Shown here: in pieces, positions 1 through 8,249 of the stretch
Layout: each line of letters begins with the position of its first letter
Numbering within the stretch: position 1 is the stretch's first letter
NCBI RefSeq assembly: GCF_014084125.1
Contig: NZ_CP048405.1
Span: forward strand, 5,270,001 to 5,334,000
Direction of reading: 5' to 3'
DNA: 64,000 bases
Source: Streptacidiphilus sp. PB12-B1b
Lineage (GTDB): Bacteria; Actinomycetota; Actinomycetes; Streptomycetales; Streptomycetaceae
The notes under the pieces: generated by a model
The model's input: only the letters and a program-made list of their open reading frames with translations
Databases searched by the model: none
What the model was told of the DNA's origin: nothing
Program-made: the position numbers and the translations under genes

Positions 1-54
1 GACACCGCCGCAGCCGGCCAGTAACAGGGCCAGGACCAAAACCGTTCGCCGCAT
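1..54 (-). CDS. Lipoprotein, N-terminal fragment (cut by window edge)
   Basis: Only the first 18 codons are present, reading leftward out of the window. They give a positively charged start, a hydrophobic core and the lipobox LAGC, with the lipidated Cys at residue 15, so the product should be an exported lipoprotein. A good ribosome binding site (GAAGGAG) precedes the ATG. Codon 11 is TTA, the rare leucine codon read by the bldA tRNA in Streptomyces. The function cannot be told from this fragment. Confidence 0.7.
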   Translation of the reverse strand, partial: MRRTVLVLALLLAGCGGV

Positions 55-183
55 GGAAATCGTCTCCTTCGCCGAGTCGGCCCCGCGACCGCAGTCGCGG
101 GGCCGACCCCTGTGTGATGGGGCGTCAGTGCCGTTGCCGGGCAGCCGCGTTGCTACCCGTATCGGCCGCGGGCGCGGTCCGAC

Positions 184-1014
184 TCAGCCCGCCCTGAGCA
201 TCCGCAACGGTCCCACGCCGGCGGCCTCGCGCTCCAGTTCGGGATCGTCGCAGAGCATGGCCCGCTGGAGCTCCTGGATCCCCGGCGAGGGGTCCAGCCC
301 CAACTCCCGGCTGAGCGTCGTGCGGAGCCTGTGGTACGTCTCCAGCGCGCTGCCGCGGCGGCCGGAGCGGTACAGCGCCAGCATCAGCTGGGCCTGCAGC
401 CGCTCGTAGGTGGGGTACTGGACGGCGAGCCCGGCGAGCTCACCGAGGATCTCGTGGTGCCGCCCCAGGTTGAGGTCGGCCTCGATGCGCTGTCCGAGGA
501 TGCTCATCCGGCACTCCTCCAGGCGCATCACCTCCACTTCGAGCAGCGGCCCGACCTGCACGTCGACCAGCGTGGGCCCGCGCCACAGGGCCAGCGCCTG
601 ACGGAACCGGGCCGCTGCGGCGGCGTGGTCGCCGGCCTCCAGGAACCGGTGGCCGGCGCCGGCCAGGCGATCCGCCTCCAGCGCGTCCATCATCCCGCCC
701 TGGGTGTCCAGCAGGTAGCCGCCGGCCTTGGTGACCAGCACGCTCTTGGCCCCCCAGGGGAGGCCCTCCTGGGAGCTGCCGGCCAGTGCCGCGTTGATCA
801 TGTTGCGGATCTGCAGGATGTAGGTCTGCAGTGTCGTCTGCACGCTCCGGGGCGGGTGGCCGCCCCAGAGCTCCTCGATGAGCGCCGCCACCGACACCAC
901 CCGGTCCGGGTGCAGCGCGAGCAGCGCAAGCAGCTTGCGCGGTTTGATGGCGGTGGGAACCACGGAGATGCCCGCCTGCGTGACTCTGCAGGGGCCGAGT
1001 ACACCGATGTCCAT
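184..1014 (-). CDS. SARP-family transcriptional activator (1)
   Basis: This 276-residue protein has the layout of a small Streptomyces antibiotic regulatory protein: an OmpR-like winged-helix DNA-binding domain (about residues 1-95, starting MDIGVLGP, with the wing strand GGYLLDT) followed by a bacterial transcriptional activation domain (about 105-250, with ALALWRGPTL and LMLALYRSGR). It lacks the NB-ARC/TPR regions of large SARPs. AAGGAG precedes the ATG. SARPs activate pathway genes by binding heptameric direct repeats beside the -10 box. It follows a second SARP gene in the same direction and has its own heptamer array upstream, so it may be activated by itself or by its neighbour. The pathway-regulator role is inferred from family and context. 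Confidence 0.92.
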   Translation of the reverse strand: MDIGVLGPCRVTQAGISVVPTAIKPRKLLALLALHPDRVVSVAALIEELWGGHPPRSVQTTLQTYILQIRNMINAALAGSSQEGLPWGAKSVLVTKAGGYLLDTQGGMMDALEADRLAGAGHRFLEAGDHAAAAARFRQALALWRGPTLVDVQVGPLLEVEVMRLEECRMSILGQRIEADLNLGRHHEILGELAGLAVQYPTYERLQAQLMLALYRSGRRGSALETYHRLRTTLSRELGLDPSPGIQELQRAMLCDDPELEREAAGVGPLRMLRAG

Positions 1015-1202
1015 GAGTTGGGGCTCCTTCCGAGCGGAAGTAGAGGGGAGCCGGCGCGGACCGCTCGCCAGGTTAAGCGGCGAGCTGGTCGGGGATGGTG
1101 GGTCCGCAGCGGGCGCGAAGGCCCGGCTGCATGGCTGGCAACCCGCTCATCCGTGCCTTCCTGCGCTCCCGGGCCTCGTGCCCGCCTCCCCAAGATGACG
1201 GG

Positions 1203-1245
1203 ATCGTCCACAGAAACCCTGGAAGGCCACTGGACACGGCCTCGA
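1203..1245 (-). promoter_or_regulatory. SARP-box promoter upstream of SARP 1
   Basis: Reading leftward there are three heptamers at 11-bp spacing: TCGAGGC (1239-1245), TCCAGTG (1228-1234) and TCCAGGG (1217-1223). Eight bases later comes the -10-like GACGAT (1203-1208). The gene start is about 190 bases downstream. Confidence 0.6.
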
Positions 1246-1266
1246 ACGCGGCCGGGACCGGCGGCC

Positions 1267-1326
1267 CGGCACCCTCTTCCGCACCCCGGCGACCTCTTCC
1301 ACGCCCCGGCGACCTCTTCCGCACCC
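1267..1326. repeat. Three tandem 20-bp repeats
   Basis: Three near-identical 20-base units (1267-1286, 1287-1306, 1307-1326), each built on CGGCGACCTCTTCC plus a variable tail, lie in the 341-base gap between the two SARP genes (1015-1355). No gene is evident in this gap. Besides these repeats it holds the SARP-box promoter at 1203-1245. Purpose unknown. Confidence 0.7.
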
Positions 1327-1355
1327 CGCCCCGGCCGGTGCGCCCCGCGCGGCGG

Positions 1356-2204
1356 TCAGCGGGGCAGGCCGAGCCCCACGGCCGGCGCCGGGGACCGCCC
1401 CGCCTGCGACAGGTGGTGCAGCCCCCGCTCGTGCACCGGGTCCAGCTCCGGGTCGGCCGACAGGATCGCCTGCTGGAGCCGCTGCACGCGTCCCGAGGGC
1501 TCCAGGCCCAACTCGTCGACCAGGGAGGAGCGCAGCTTCCGGAACGCCTCCAGCGCCTGCCCGGAGCGGCCGCAGCGGTGCAGGGCGAGCATGAACTGCG
1601 CGTGGAAGTTCTCGTGCAGGGGGTGCTGCGCGGTCAGCCCGGCCAGCTCGCTGAGCACCTCGTGGTGGTACTGGAGCCTCAGGTCGGCGTCGATCCGGCG
1701 CTCCAGGGCCGCGATCCGGCTCTCGTGCAGGCGCATCGTCTCGACCTCCAGCAGCCGCCCCTGCGGCAGGTCGACCAGGGCCGGACCGCGCCACAGCGCC
1801 AGCGCCTCGCCCAGGAGGTCGGACGCCTGCCGGGGGTCGGCGTCGAAGGCCGCGTAGCCCCGGCTGACCATCAGGTCGAAGCGTCGGGCGTCGACCTCGC
1901 CGGGCTCGGCCAGCAGCAGGTACCCGCTGTTCCTGGTCACCAGGACGTCCTTGGCGGCCCGCGGCGAGTCGGACAGCGCCAGCGCCAGCTTGCGGCGCAA
2001 CTGCATGATGTAGGTCTGCAGCGTGGTCGGGGCACTGCGGGGGAGGTCGAGCCCCCACAGCTCCTCCATCATCGAGGCCACGGTGACCATCCGGCCGGCG
2101 TTCAGGGCCAGCAGTGCCAGGATCTGCCGGGGTTTCCCCGCGCTGGGCACGATGGAGACGCCCGTCTCGGAGGCCGTGAGCGGTCCCAAGAGATTGATGT
2201 CCAT
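1356..2204 (-). CDS. SARP-family transcriptional activator (2)
   Basis: This 282-residue SARP is paralogous to the next gene. The winged-helix domain starts MDINLLGPLTA and carries the wing strand SGYLLLAEP; the activation domain contains EALALWRGPALVD and QFMLALHRCGRSGQALEAF. There are no further domains. The ribosome binding site GAGGAGAGGG precedes the ATG. It lies 103 bases downstream of the FAAL gene stop in the same orientation and may be co-transcribed with it, which would place it under the SARP-box promoter at 4117-4160 and give positive feedback (inference). Two SARPs in one cluster suggests a cascade or a heteromeric activator; the sequence cannot say which. Confidence 0.92.
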   Translation of the reverse strand: MDINLLGPLTASETGVSIVPSAGKPRQILALLALNAGRMVTVASMMEELWGLDLPRSAPTTLQTYIMQLRRKLALALSDSPRAAKDVLVTRNSGYLLLAEPGEVDARRFDLMVSRGYAAFDADPRQASDLLGEALALWRGPALVDLPQGRLLEVETMRLHESRIAALERRIDADLRLQYHHEVLSELAGLTAQHPLHENFHAQFMLALHRCGRSGQALEAFRKLRSSLVDELGLEPSGRVQRLQQAILSADPELDPVHERGLHHLSQAGRSPAPAVGLGLPR

Positions 2205-2307
2205 GTCGACCGCCCTCTCCTCGCCGCACCCCCAGGACCGGGCAACGGAGCCTTGATTAGAGGGTGGCCCGGCCGGGCGCCGCGGAACAGTGAGAAACTC
2301 ACGAAGA

Positions 2308-4068
2308 TCAGCGGATTTCTTCAGCCGTCGCCGCCACCAGCAGGCTGACCTCCGGGTTGACCACCTCGTACAGCGGCTGCAGCCGGTTGGCCAGGAACAG
2401 CCGGCGCATGGCCTCCCGCCGGAGCTTGCCGCTGGTGGTGCGTCGGACGGTCCCCGGCCGGACCAGGACCACGTTCTGCACCGCGAGCTCGAACTCCTGC
2501 GAGAGGCACCGCTGGACCGCCGCGACCAGCTCCGGCAGGTCGGCGTCGAAGGAGGAGCCGGAGCGGACCTCCTGGACGACGACCACCTGGTCGCTCTCCG
2601 CCTCCAGCGCGAACACCGCGGCGGAGCTGAACAGGACGCTCACCTTCTGCAGCGTGCGCTCCACGTCCTGCGGGTGGAGGTTGCGGCCGGCCACGATCAC
2701 CAGGTCCTTCAGCCGGCCGGTGACGAACAGCTCGCCGTCCGCCAGCACGCCGAGGTCGCCGGTGCGCAGGTAGCCCGGCTCCCCGTCGGCGGTGACGGCC
2801 CGGAAGGTGCGCTCGGTGTCCGCCGGCCGGTTCCAGTAGCCCGCCGCGACGGCGGAGCCCCGCACCCAGATCTCGCCCACCGCGCCCGGCGGCAGCGCCG
2901 TGCGGGTCTCCGGGTCGACGATGAGGATGTCGAGGTCGGGCGCCGGGCCGCCGCAGCTGACCAGGGTCCGGCCGCGCGCGGCGGGCCCGGCCTCGGCCAG
3001 CCGGTTCTGCTCCAGCGCCTCGACGTCCACGCTCATCCTGCGCGGCGGTGTGCCCGGGCTCCCGCCGGCCACCAGCAGCGTCGCCTCGGCCAGCCCGTAG
3101 CAGGGCCTGAGGGCCCCGGCGGCGAACCCGGCCGGGGCGAACTTCGCCGCGAAGTCCCGCAGCGTCTGCTCCCGGACCGGCTCCGCGCCGTCCACCGCGA
3201 CCGCCCAGCGGGAGAGGTCCAGGCTGCGGGCCTCCTCGTCGGCGATCCGCTGGACGCACAGCTCGTAGCCGAGGTTGGGGCCGCCGCCGACGGTCACCTG
3301 GTAGTCCTCGATCATCTGCAGCCACCGCAGCGGATGCCGGACGAACGAGGAGGGCTCCATCATCACCCCGCTCGCGCCCAGCCACAGCGGGTGCAGTAAC
3401 TGGCCGACCAGCCCCATGTCGTGGTGCAGCGGCAGCCAGCCGCCGATCCGGGAGTCCGGGCCGGTGCCCAGCGCCTGCTGGATCATCCGCTGGTTGGCCA
3501 GCAGGTTGCGGTGCGAGACCATCACGCCCTTGGGGTCGCCGGTCGACCCGGAGGTGTACTGCAGCAGGGCGATGTCCTGCGGTGCGATGTCCGGCATGCG
3601 CCAGTCGTCCGGGTCGGCGAGATCCGGCTTGTCGGCCGCCAGGCACACCACGTCGCCGTGGCCCGACCCGGCGAGCAGCTGGGAGAGCGCCGGCGCGTGC
3701 ACCGCGTCGCTGAGGACCAGCTTGGCCGCGGTGTCCCGGAGGATGCCGACCATCCGCTCGGTGCGGTGCCGGGAGCCTCCGGACGGCGGCACCGGCACGG
3801 CCACCGCACCGGCGTAGAGGCAGCCCAGGAAGGAGGCGGCGAACAGCCAGCCCCGGTCCTGGGCGATCAGCACCCGTTCGCCCGCGGCGCCGTGCTCGCG
3901 CAGCCACACGGCCAGCCGCCGGGCCTCGCGGGACAGCTCGGCGTAGCTGAGCGTGTCCAACTCGCCCACGCCGTCCCGTGAGTGGCGGAGGAACAGCAGG
4001 ACGTCGTGGTCCGGGCGCTCCGCGGCCCGTGCCTCGAGAAGTTGCGTGAAGTCACCGTGTCCGGCCAA
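2308..4068 (-). CDS. Fatty acyl-AMP ligase (FAAL 1)
   Basis: This 586-residue adenylate-forming enzyme would activate a carboxylic acid as acyl-AMP for loading on an acyl carrier protein. The AMP/phosphate loop is YTSGSTGDPKGVM, followed by GWLPLHHDMGLVG, which is typical of FAALs; RTGDLG and GRLKDLVIVAGRNLHPQD mark the C-terminal hinge. The start is TTG with GAGGGGG upstream; no in-frame ATG fits the domain start. It is a paralogue of the FAAL at 19753-21507 (same length, many identical blocks) but has no adjacent ACP, so its carrier and acid are unknown. It could load a second acid, such as a hydrazino acid or an aromatic acid, or duplicate starter loading. Confidence 0.9.
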   Translation of the reverse strand: MAGHGDFTQLLEARAAERPDHDVLLFLRHSRDGVGELDTLSYAELSREARRLAVWLREHGAAGERVLIAQDRGWLFAASFLGCLYAGAVAVPVPPSGGSRHRTERMVGILRDTAAKLVLSDAVHAPALSQLLAGSGHGDVVCLAADKPDLADPDDWRMPDIAPQDIALLQYTSGSTGDPKGVMVSHRNLLANQRMIQQALGTGPDSRIGGWLPLHHDMGLVGQLLHPLWLGASGVMMEPSSFVRHPLRWLQMIEDYQVTVGGGPNLGYELCVQRIADEEARSLDLSRWAVAVDGAEPVREQTLRDFAAKFAPAGFAAGALRPCYGLAEATLLVAGGSPGTPPRRMSVDVEALEQNRLAEAGPAARGRTLVSCGGPAPDLDILIVDPETRTALPPGAVGEIWVRGSAVAAGYWNRPADTERTFRAVTADGEPGYLRTGDLGVLADGELFVTGRLKDLVIVAGRNLHPQDVERTLQKVSVLFSSAAVFALEAESDQVVVVQEVRSGSSFDADLPELVAAVQRCLSQEFELAVQNVVLVRPGTVRRTTSGKLRREAMRRLFLANRLQPLYEVVNPEVSLLVAATAEEIR

Positions 4069-4116
4069 GGCTGCCCCCTCGTTCAGTTACCTGCCATCCC
4101 GACTGCTGTAGCCGCG

Positions 4117-4160
4117 ACGCTAGGGCACAGCAGGGGCAGATCACCTCGAACGGGGCTCGA
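4117..4160 (-). promoter_or_regulatory. SARP-box promoter upstream of FAAL 1
   Basis: Leftward heptamers TCGAGCC (4154-4160) and TCGAGGT (4143-4149) lie 11 bp apart, with a weaker TGCCCCT next in phase (4132-4138). A -10-like TAGCGT (4117-4122) follows at 9 bp, one more than at the other sites. Confidence 0.6.
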
Positions 4161-4187
4161 ACAGGCGGGGCAGGCCCGTACGCGCGC

Positions 4188-4478
4188 TCAGTCCACCGGG
4201 GCGGCGGGGTCCATCTGCCGCAGCACCTGCCGCTCGAACTCGCTGAGCAGGAGGTCCGGGCAGAGCCGCTCCGGATGCCCGGGCGGCAGGTCGGCCAGCG
4301 GGCCCCCGGCCGCGACGCGCCGGGCGCGCGGCGGCGCCGGGTACAGGTGCTCCGCCACCCCCAGCGGGCCGCCCTGCACATAGGCGCCCATCGGCGCGAA
4401 GAGCTGGCCGTAGACGGCGAAGCTGCGCAGCGTGGGGTAGAAGACGTACCTGATGAAGCCTCGAGCGAGTCTGCGCAT
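4188..4478 (-). CDS. Small protein of unknown function
   Basis: A 96-residue basic protein beginning MRRLARGFIRYVFYP. The chosen ATG has GGAGG eight bases upstream. The N-terminal third is basic and aromatic and could form an amphipathic helix; the rest is proline-rich with no catalytic motif I recognise. Small proteins with a similar start occur in Streptomyces biosynthetic clusters (possibly the DUF6059 family, which I cannot verify). It sits between two SARP-box promoters, 120 bases upstream of FAAL 1. Confidence 0.6.
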   Translation of the reverse strand: MRRLARGFIRYVFYPTLRSFAVYGQLFAPMGAYVQGGPLGVAEHLYPAPPRARRVAAGGPLADLPPGHPERLCPDLLLSEFERQVLRQMDPAAPVD

Positions 4479-4541
4479 GGGTTCCTCCACTGCACCTCCG
4501 CGTCCCGTGTGCGGGCTGCGTCCCATGCTGGGGGCGCCCAC

Positions 4542-4581
4542 TCGAGGCCCGCTCCAGCTCGGCTCAGGACTCCGTCAGGAC
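4542..4581 (+). promoter_or_regulatory. SARP-box array upstream of P450 1
   Basis: Four heptamers in strict 11-bp register: TCGAGGC (4542), TCCAGCT (4553), TCAGGAC (4564) and TCAGGAC (4575), followed by the P450 start at 4665. No good -10 is visible 8 bp after the last repeat, so the exact promoter is uncertain. Confidence 0.5.
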
Positions 4582-4664
4582 GGCGGGGCGGACCTGGGGC
4601 CGGACCCGGGCGGGGTGGACCCGGGATCGAGCGCCGCCCGAGCCGTCGCGCCGAGGCTGCCCGC

Positions 4665-5879
4665 ATGCCGCGCCCGTCGAGCAACTCCCCGTCGCACCCG
4701 CCCTCCTCAGACACGGCCCCCGCCGCCGGTGACGCCGTCCTGCCCTATCCGCCGACCCGGTACAGCGCGACCGAGGTGCCCCCGGTCTACGCCGCGCTGC
4801 GCGGCTCCTGCCCGGTCGCCCGGGTGATCCTGCCGAGCGGCGACCCCGGCTACCTGCTGAGCCGGTACGAGGACGTGCGCCGGGTCCTCGGCGACCCCGC
4901 CTTCAGCCGGGCCGCGACCGTCCTGCCCGAGGCCCCCAAGCTCACCGCCCTGCCCTTCGACGCGGGCGGCCTGTTCACCCTGGACCCGCCGGAGCACACC
5001 CGGCTGCGGGCCCTGGTCGCCCGGGAGTTCACCCCGCGCCGGGTCGACGCCCTGCGCCCGCTGGTGGCCGCCGCGGCGGACCGGCTGGTGGACGCCCTGG
5101 TCGAGGCCGGGCCGCAGGCGGACCTGATCAGCGGCTTCGCCTTCCCGCTGCCCGCGCTGGTCATCTGCGAGCTGCTGGGCGTCCCCTTCGCCTACCGCGA
5201 GCGCTTCCAGGGCTGGTCGGACGCCCTGCTCTCGCTGACCGCGCCCAGCCCGACGGCCCGCGCCGAACTCCTGGCGTACCTCGCGGCCCTGGTCCGCGCC
5301 AAGCGGCGGCAGCCGGGCGACGACCTGCTGAGCGCCCTGGCCGGATCGGACCTGGACGAGCGCGAGCTGCTGGTGATGGCCATGACCCTGCTGATCGCCG
5401 GCCACGAGACCACGGCCGGGCTGATCGGCACCTCGGTGCTGACCCTGCTGCTGCGCCCCGGCGCACTGTCGGCGCTGCCGGACGACCTCGACGGCCTGGT
5501 GGAGGAGCTGCTGCGGTACAACCCGCTGGGTGACGGCGGCCCGCTGCGGGTGACGCTGCGCGACGTGGAGGTCGGCGGAGTCGTCATCCCCCGCAACAGC
5601 GCGGTCATCGCCGCCGTCGGCTCCGCCAACCGGGACGGGCGGGTCTTCCGCTCCCCCGACTCCTTCGACCCCGCCAGGACCGGCCGACCGCACCTGGCCT
5701 TCGGCCACGGCGTCCACTACTGCCTGGGCGCCGCGCTGGCCCGCGCCGAACTCGGGATCGCCCTGACCACACTGGCCCGCCGCCTTCCCGGGCTGCGGCT
5801 CCGGGTGGCGGCGGCGGACCTGCGGATGCACAGCGGACTGCTGGTCAACCGGCTGGTCGAGCTGCCCGTCAGCTGGTGA
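4665..5879 (+). CDS. Cytochrome P450 (1)
   Basis: A 404-residue soluble bacterial P450. The I-helix reads LIAGHETTAG, with the canonical acid-alcohol pair for O2 activation, and the heme loop is FGHGVHYCLG with the Cys ligand. The chosen ATG gives the usual class length; longer in-frame starts lie in promoter sequence. Its 3' end overlaps the convergent alpha/beta-hydrolase gene by 11 bases, so it faces the tetronate operon. The substrate is unknown; hydroxylation or epoxidation of the acyl chain or tetronate is a reasonable guess. Redox partners would come from the ferredoxin at 25243 or from elsewhere in the genome. Confidence 0.93.
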   Translation: MPRPSSNSPSHPPSSDTAPAAGDAVLPYPPTRYSATEVPPVYAALRGSCPVARVILPSGDPGYLLSRYEDVRRVLGDPAFSRAATVLPEAPKLTALPFDAGGLFTLDPPEHTRLRALVAREFTPRRVDALRPLVAAAADRLVDALVEAGPQADLISGFAFPLPALVICELLGVPFAYRERFQGWSDALLSLTAPSPTARAELLAYLAALVRAKRRQPGDDLLSALAGSDLDERELLVMAMTLLIAGHETTAGLIGTSVLTLLLRPGALSALPDDLDGLVEELLRYNPLGDGGPLRVTLRDVEVGGVVIPRNSAVIAAVGSANRDGRVFRSPDSFDPARTGRPHLAFGHGVHYCLGAALARAELGIALTTLARRLPGLRLRVAAADLRMHSGLLVNRLVELPVSW

Positions 5880-6981
5880 GCCGGGCCGCCGGGGCCCGGC
5901 AGGCCTCCAGGGCGGCGCCCAGCAGCAGCCCGCGGACCCGGTCCAGGTGGGCGGGCGCCCCGTGGACGTCGTCGAACACCGTGACCTCGCCGCGGACACC
6001 GGACCGGCGCAGCAGGGCGACCTCCCCGAGCGGCACGATCTCGTCCCGGAGGCTGGCGACGTAGTGCACCGGGATGCGCAGGCGCCGCAGCTCCTCGTCG
6101 GTCAGCCCCCAGCCCCGGACGTGCCCGAAGGCCGCCGGCGGCACCACCCGGGCGGCCCGGGCCAGGCAGCCGACCGTGGTCGCCGGCACCTGGCGCTGCC
6201 AGGCCCGGTCCTCGAAGAACTGCCGCAGCGGCGCGCCCACCGTCGCCACGGCGGTGATCCGCGGGTCGTTCAGGGCGCAGCGCAGCGCCAGGTGGCCGCC
6301 GAAGCTCAGCGCGATCGCGGCGGTCCGGTGCACGTCGGCGCGGTCGGCCAGGGCGTCCAGCAGCGCGGAGAGCATCCGCGGGCTGCGCAGGTCGTAGCGC
6401 AGGGTGTTCTCCCCGACGCCGGGCAGCTCGGTGACGGCGATGGCGAGCCCGAGGTCGTCCGCGAGGGCGAGCAGCGGGGCCCACTGCTCCTTGACGCTGA
6501 CGATGCCGCCCAGCACGACCAGCAGCGGACGCGGCGCCCCGGCGTCGAGCCCCGCCGTCCAGGCCGCGAACCGCCCGCCGTCGAGGGTCACCTCCAGCCG
6601 TCCGACCCGGCCCTGCTGTTCGCCGCGCCAGCGCTCGAAGGAGGCCACGCAGCGGTGCTGCGCGAGCGTCCGGGGCTCGTCGCCGGGGTAGGGGAAGCGG
6701 CCGACGGCGTAGTGGCGGCAGGCGTCGAGGTGGAGGCCGCGGGCGGCGAGCCGGTCGCCCGCGGCGTTCCAGACCCGGCCCCAGGAGCCGGGGAGTTCGC
6801 CCCACGGGTGCACGATCCGGTCCAGGATCTGCCGGGCCTGCGGGTCCTCGATGCCCTGGGCCCGGGCGTGCAGCAGCGCGAGTCCGCGCAGCTCCAGCAG
6901 TTCGCTGCCGCGGGGGGCGGCGGCGCCGGTCCGGCCTGCGGTCGCGGCCTGGGCTGTGGCCGGTGGTTCGTGGACGGTCAT
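5869..6981 (-). CDS. Alpha/beta hydrolase, likely tetronate exocyclic-methylene-forming enzyme
   Basis: A 370-residue FrsA-like alpha/beta hydrolase. A helical N-terminal part (about 1-140) precedes the core, with the oxyanion strand VVLGGIVS, the nucleophile elbow LSFGGHLA (Ser in SFGG), an Asp in SLRDEIVP and the His of DDVHGAP. It is the last gene of the 12-gene leftward operon; its ATG overlaps the preceding stop by 4 bases. In agglomerin and quartromicin tetronate pathways, a pair of proteins (2-oxoacid-dehydrogenase-type acyltransferase plus alpha/beta hydrolase) acetylates the 5-hydroxymethyl tetronate and then eliminates acetate to give an exocyclic double bond. Both members are here, so I assign the elimination step by analogy (Agg5-like). 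Confidence 0.8.
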   Translation of the reverse strand: MTVHEPPATAQAATAGRTGAAAPRGSELLELRGLALLHARAQGIEDPQARQILDRIVHPWGELPGSWGRVWNAAGDRLAARGLHLDACRHYAVGRFPYPGDEPRTLAQHRCVASFERWRGEQQGRVGRLEVTLDGGRFAAWTAGLDAGAPRPLLVVLGGIVSVKEQWAPLLALADDLGLAIAVTELPGVGENTLRYDLRSPRMLSALLDALADRADVHRTAAIALSFGGHLALRCALNDPRITAVATVGAPLRQFFEDRAWQRQVPATTVGCLARAARVVPPAAFGHVRGWGLTDEELRRLRIPVHYVASLRDEIVPLGEVALLRRSGVRGEVTVFDDVHGAPAHLDRVRGLLLGAALEACRAPAARLTS

Positions 6982-8249
6982 GGCTGGTCCTCCTCCTGGG
7001 CTGAGAGCTGATCGGCGAAGTAGACGGGCTCCAGGACCCTGCGGCGCAGCGGTGCGGCGGCGTCCAGGGCGCGGTAGACGGTGCGGCGCAGGGCGGCGGC
7101 CGGTGGCGAGGCCCAGGTGAACAGGCGCTCCTGGCGGGCCTGCAGGGCCCGGGAGCGGGCCACGGCGGGCTGCCGTCGGCGCTGGTACCCGGCGAGCGCG
7201 GCGTCCAGGGCGGCCGGGCCGCCGTCGTGCAGGGCGGCCGCGGCAAGCGGGGCGAGGGCCGCCGCGTCGGCCAGGGCGTGGTGGACGCCCTGGCCGAGGA
7301 CGGGCGAGAGGGTGTGCGCCGCGTCGCCGAGCAGCACCAGGCCGGGCTGCCACCAGGTGGGTACGACGGTGCTGAAGATGTCCAGCAGGGCGGTGTCGGA
7401 CCAGTCCCCGATCTGCTGCCCGGCCACCCCGGACAGCTCGGGAGCGAGCTGGTCCAGCCGTTCCAGCAGGGCCGCGACGCCCTGGGCGCGCAGCTCCCGC
7501 AGGCCGCCCTTGGGCAGGTTGAAGCCGACCCGCACGGTTCCGCCGGAGTCGGGCAGCAGCACCGCGTGCCGGTCGCCGCGGATCCGGATCCGGTAGGCCG
7601 GCTCGCTCCAGACCTGGGGCAGCCTCAGCCAGAGCACGTCCCGCCGCAGCGGCGTGGTGGCGGCGGGCAGTCCGGCCAGGCGGCGGGTCGGACTGTGCCG
7701 CCCGTCCGCCGCGGCGGTGAGCCGGGCCCGGACCAGCCCCTCGCCGCCGGGGGTGGCGGCGCGCACGCCGACGGTCCGGCCGCCCTCGCGCAGCAGGCCG
7801 GTGACCGTCCAGCGCGGGAGCGGCAGGAAGCCGGGGTGCTCGGCGGCCGCCTCGGCGAGCACGGCCAGCAGCCGGGGCTGCGGGAGTTCCAGCGGGAACC
7901 GGTGGGCGTGCGGGAAGTCGGCGAAGGGCACGGAGAGCACGGTGCGGCCCGCGTCGGCGACCTCCAGCCCGCGCACGGTCAGCGCCTCGGGGGCCAGCCG
8001 GTCGAGCACGCCGAGGCGGTCCAGGTGCCACACCGCGTCCGGGGAGAGCGACTCGCCCCGGAACGGGCGCAGGCCGTCCGGCGCCCGTTCGAGCAGCGCC
8101 GTGCGCAGGCCGAGCCGGACCAGCGCCAGCGCCAGCGCCGCTCCGGCCGGGCCGCCGCCGACGACGCAGACGTCGGCATCGACCTCGGCGGCGGCATCGG
8201 CATCGACCCCGGTGGCGACCTCGGGCGGGCCGGTGCCGGTGCCGGTCAT
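6978..8249 (-). CDS. FAD-dependent oxidoreductase of the tetronate operon
   Basis: A 423-residue flavoprotein of the p-hydroxybenzoate-hydroxylase/halogenase/geranylgeranyl-reductase superfamily. It shows the dinucleotide motif VVGGGPAGAALA near residues 28-39, FRGESLSP shortly after, and the second FAD motif LLGDAAHTLSPVLGQG. No halogenase WxWxIP motif is present. It overlaps both neighbours by 4 bases (ATGA), so it belongs to the tetronate operon. It may oxidise or desaturate the acyl chain, or hydroxylate the tetronate; the reaction is not determinable from sequence. It is not closely similar to the other FAD monooxygenases in the window. Confidence 0.82.
   Translation of the reverse strand: MTGTGTGPPEVATGVDADAAAEVDADVCVVGGGPAGAALALALVRLGLRTALLERAPDGLRPFRGESLSPDAVWHLDRLGVLDRLAPEALTVRGLEVADAGRTVLSVPFADFPHAHRFPLELPQPRLLAVLAEAAAEHPGFLPLPRWTVTGLLREGGRTVGVRAATPGGEGLVRARLTAAADGRHSPTRRLAGLPAATTPLRRDVLWLRLPQVWSEPAYRIRIRGDRHAVLLPDSGGTVRVGFNLPKGGLRELRAQGVAALLERLDQLAPELSGVAGQQIGDWSDTALLDIFSTVVPTWWQPGLVLLGDAAHTLSPVLGQGVHHALADAAALAPLAAAALHDGGPAALDAALAGYQRRRQPAVARSRALQARQERLFTWASPPAAALRRTVYRALDAAAPLRRRVLEPVYFADQLSAQEEDQP

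Noticed and set aside
2289-2301. Small palindrome GTGAGAAACTCAC between FAAL 1 and SARP 2
   Set aside because: It could be an operator or weak hairpin, but arms of only 5 bp and no repeat elsewhere make it too weak to call.
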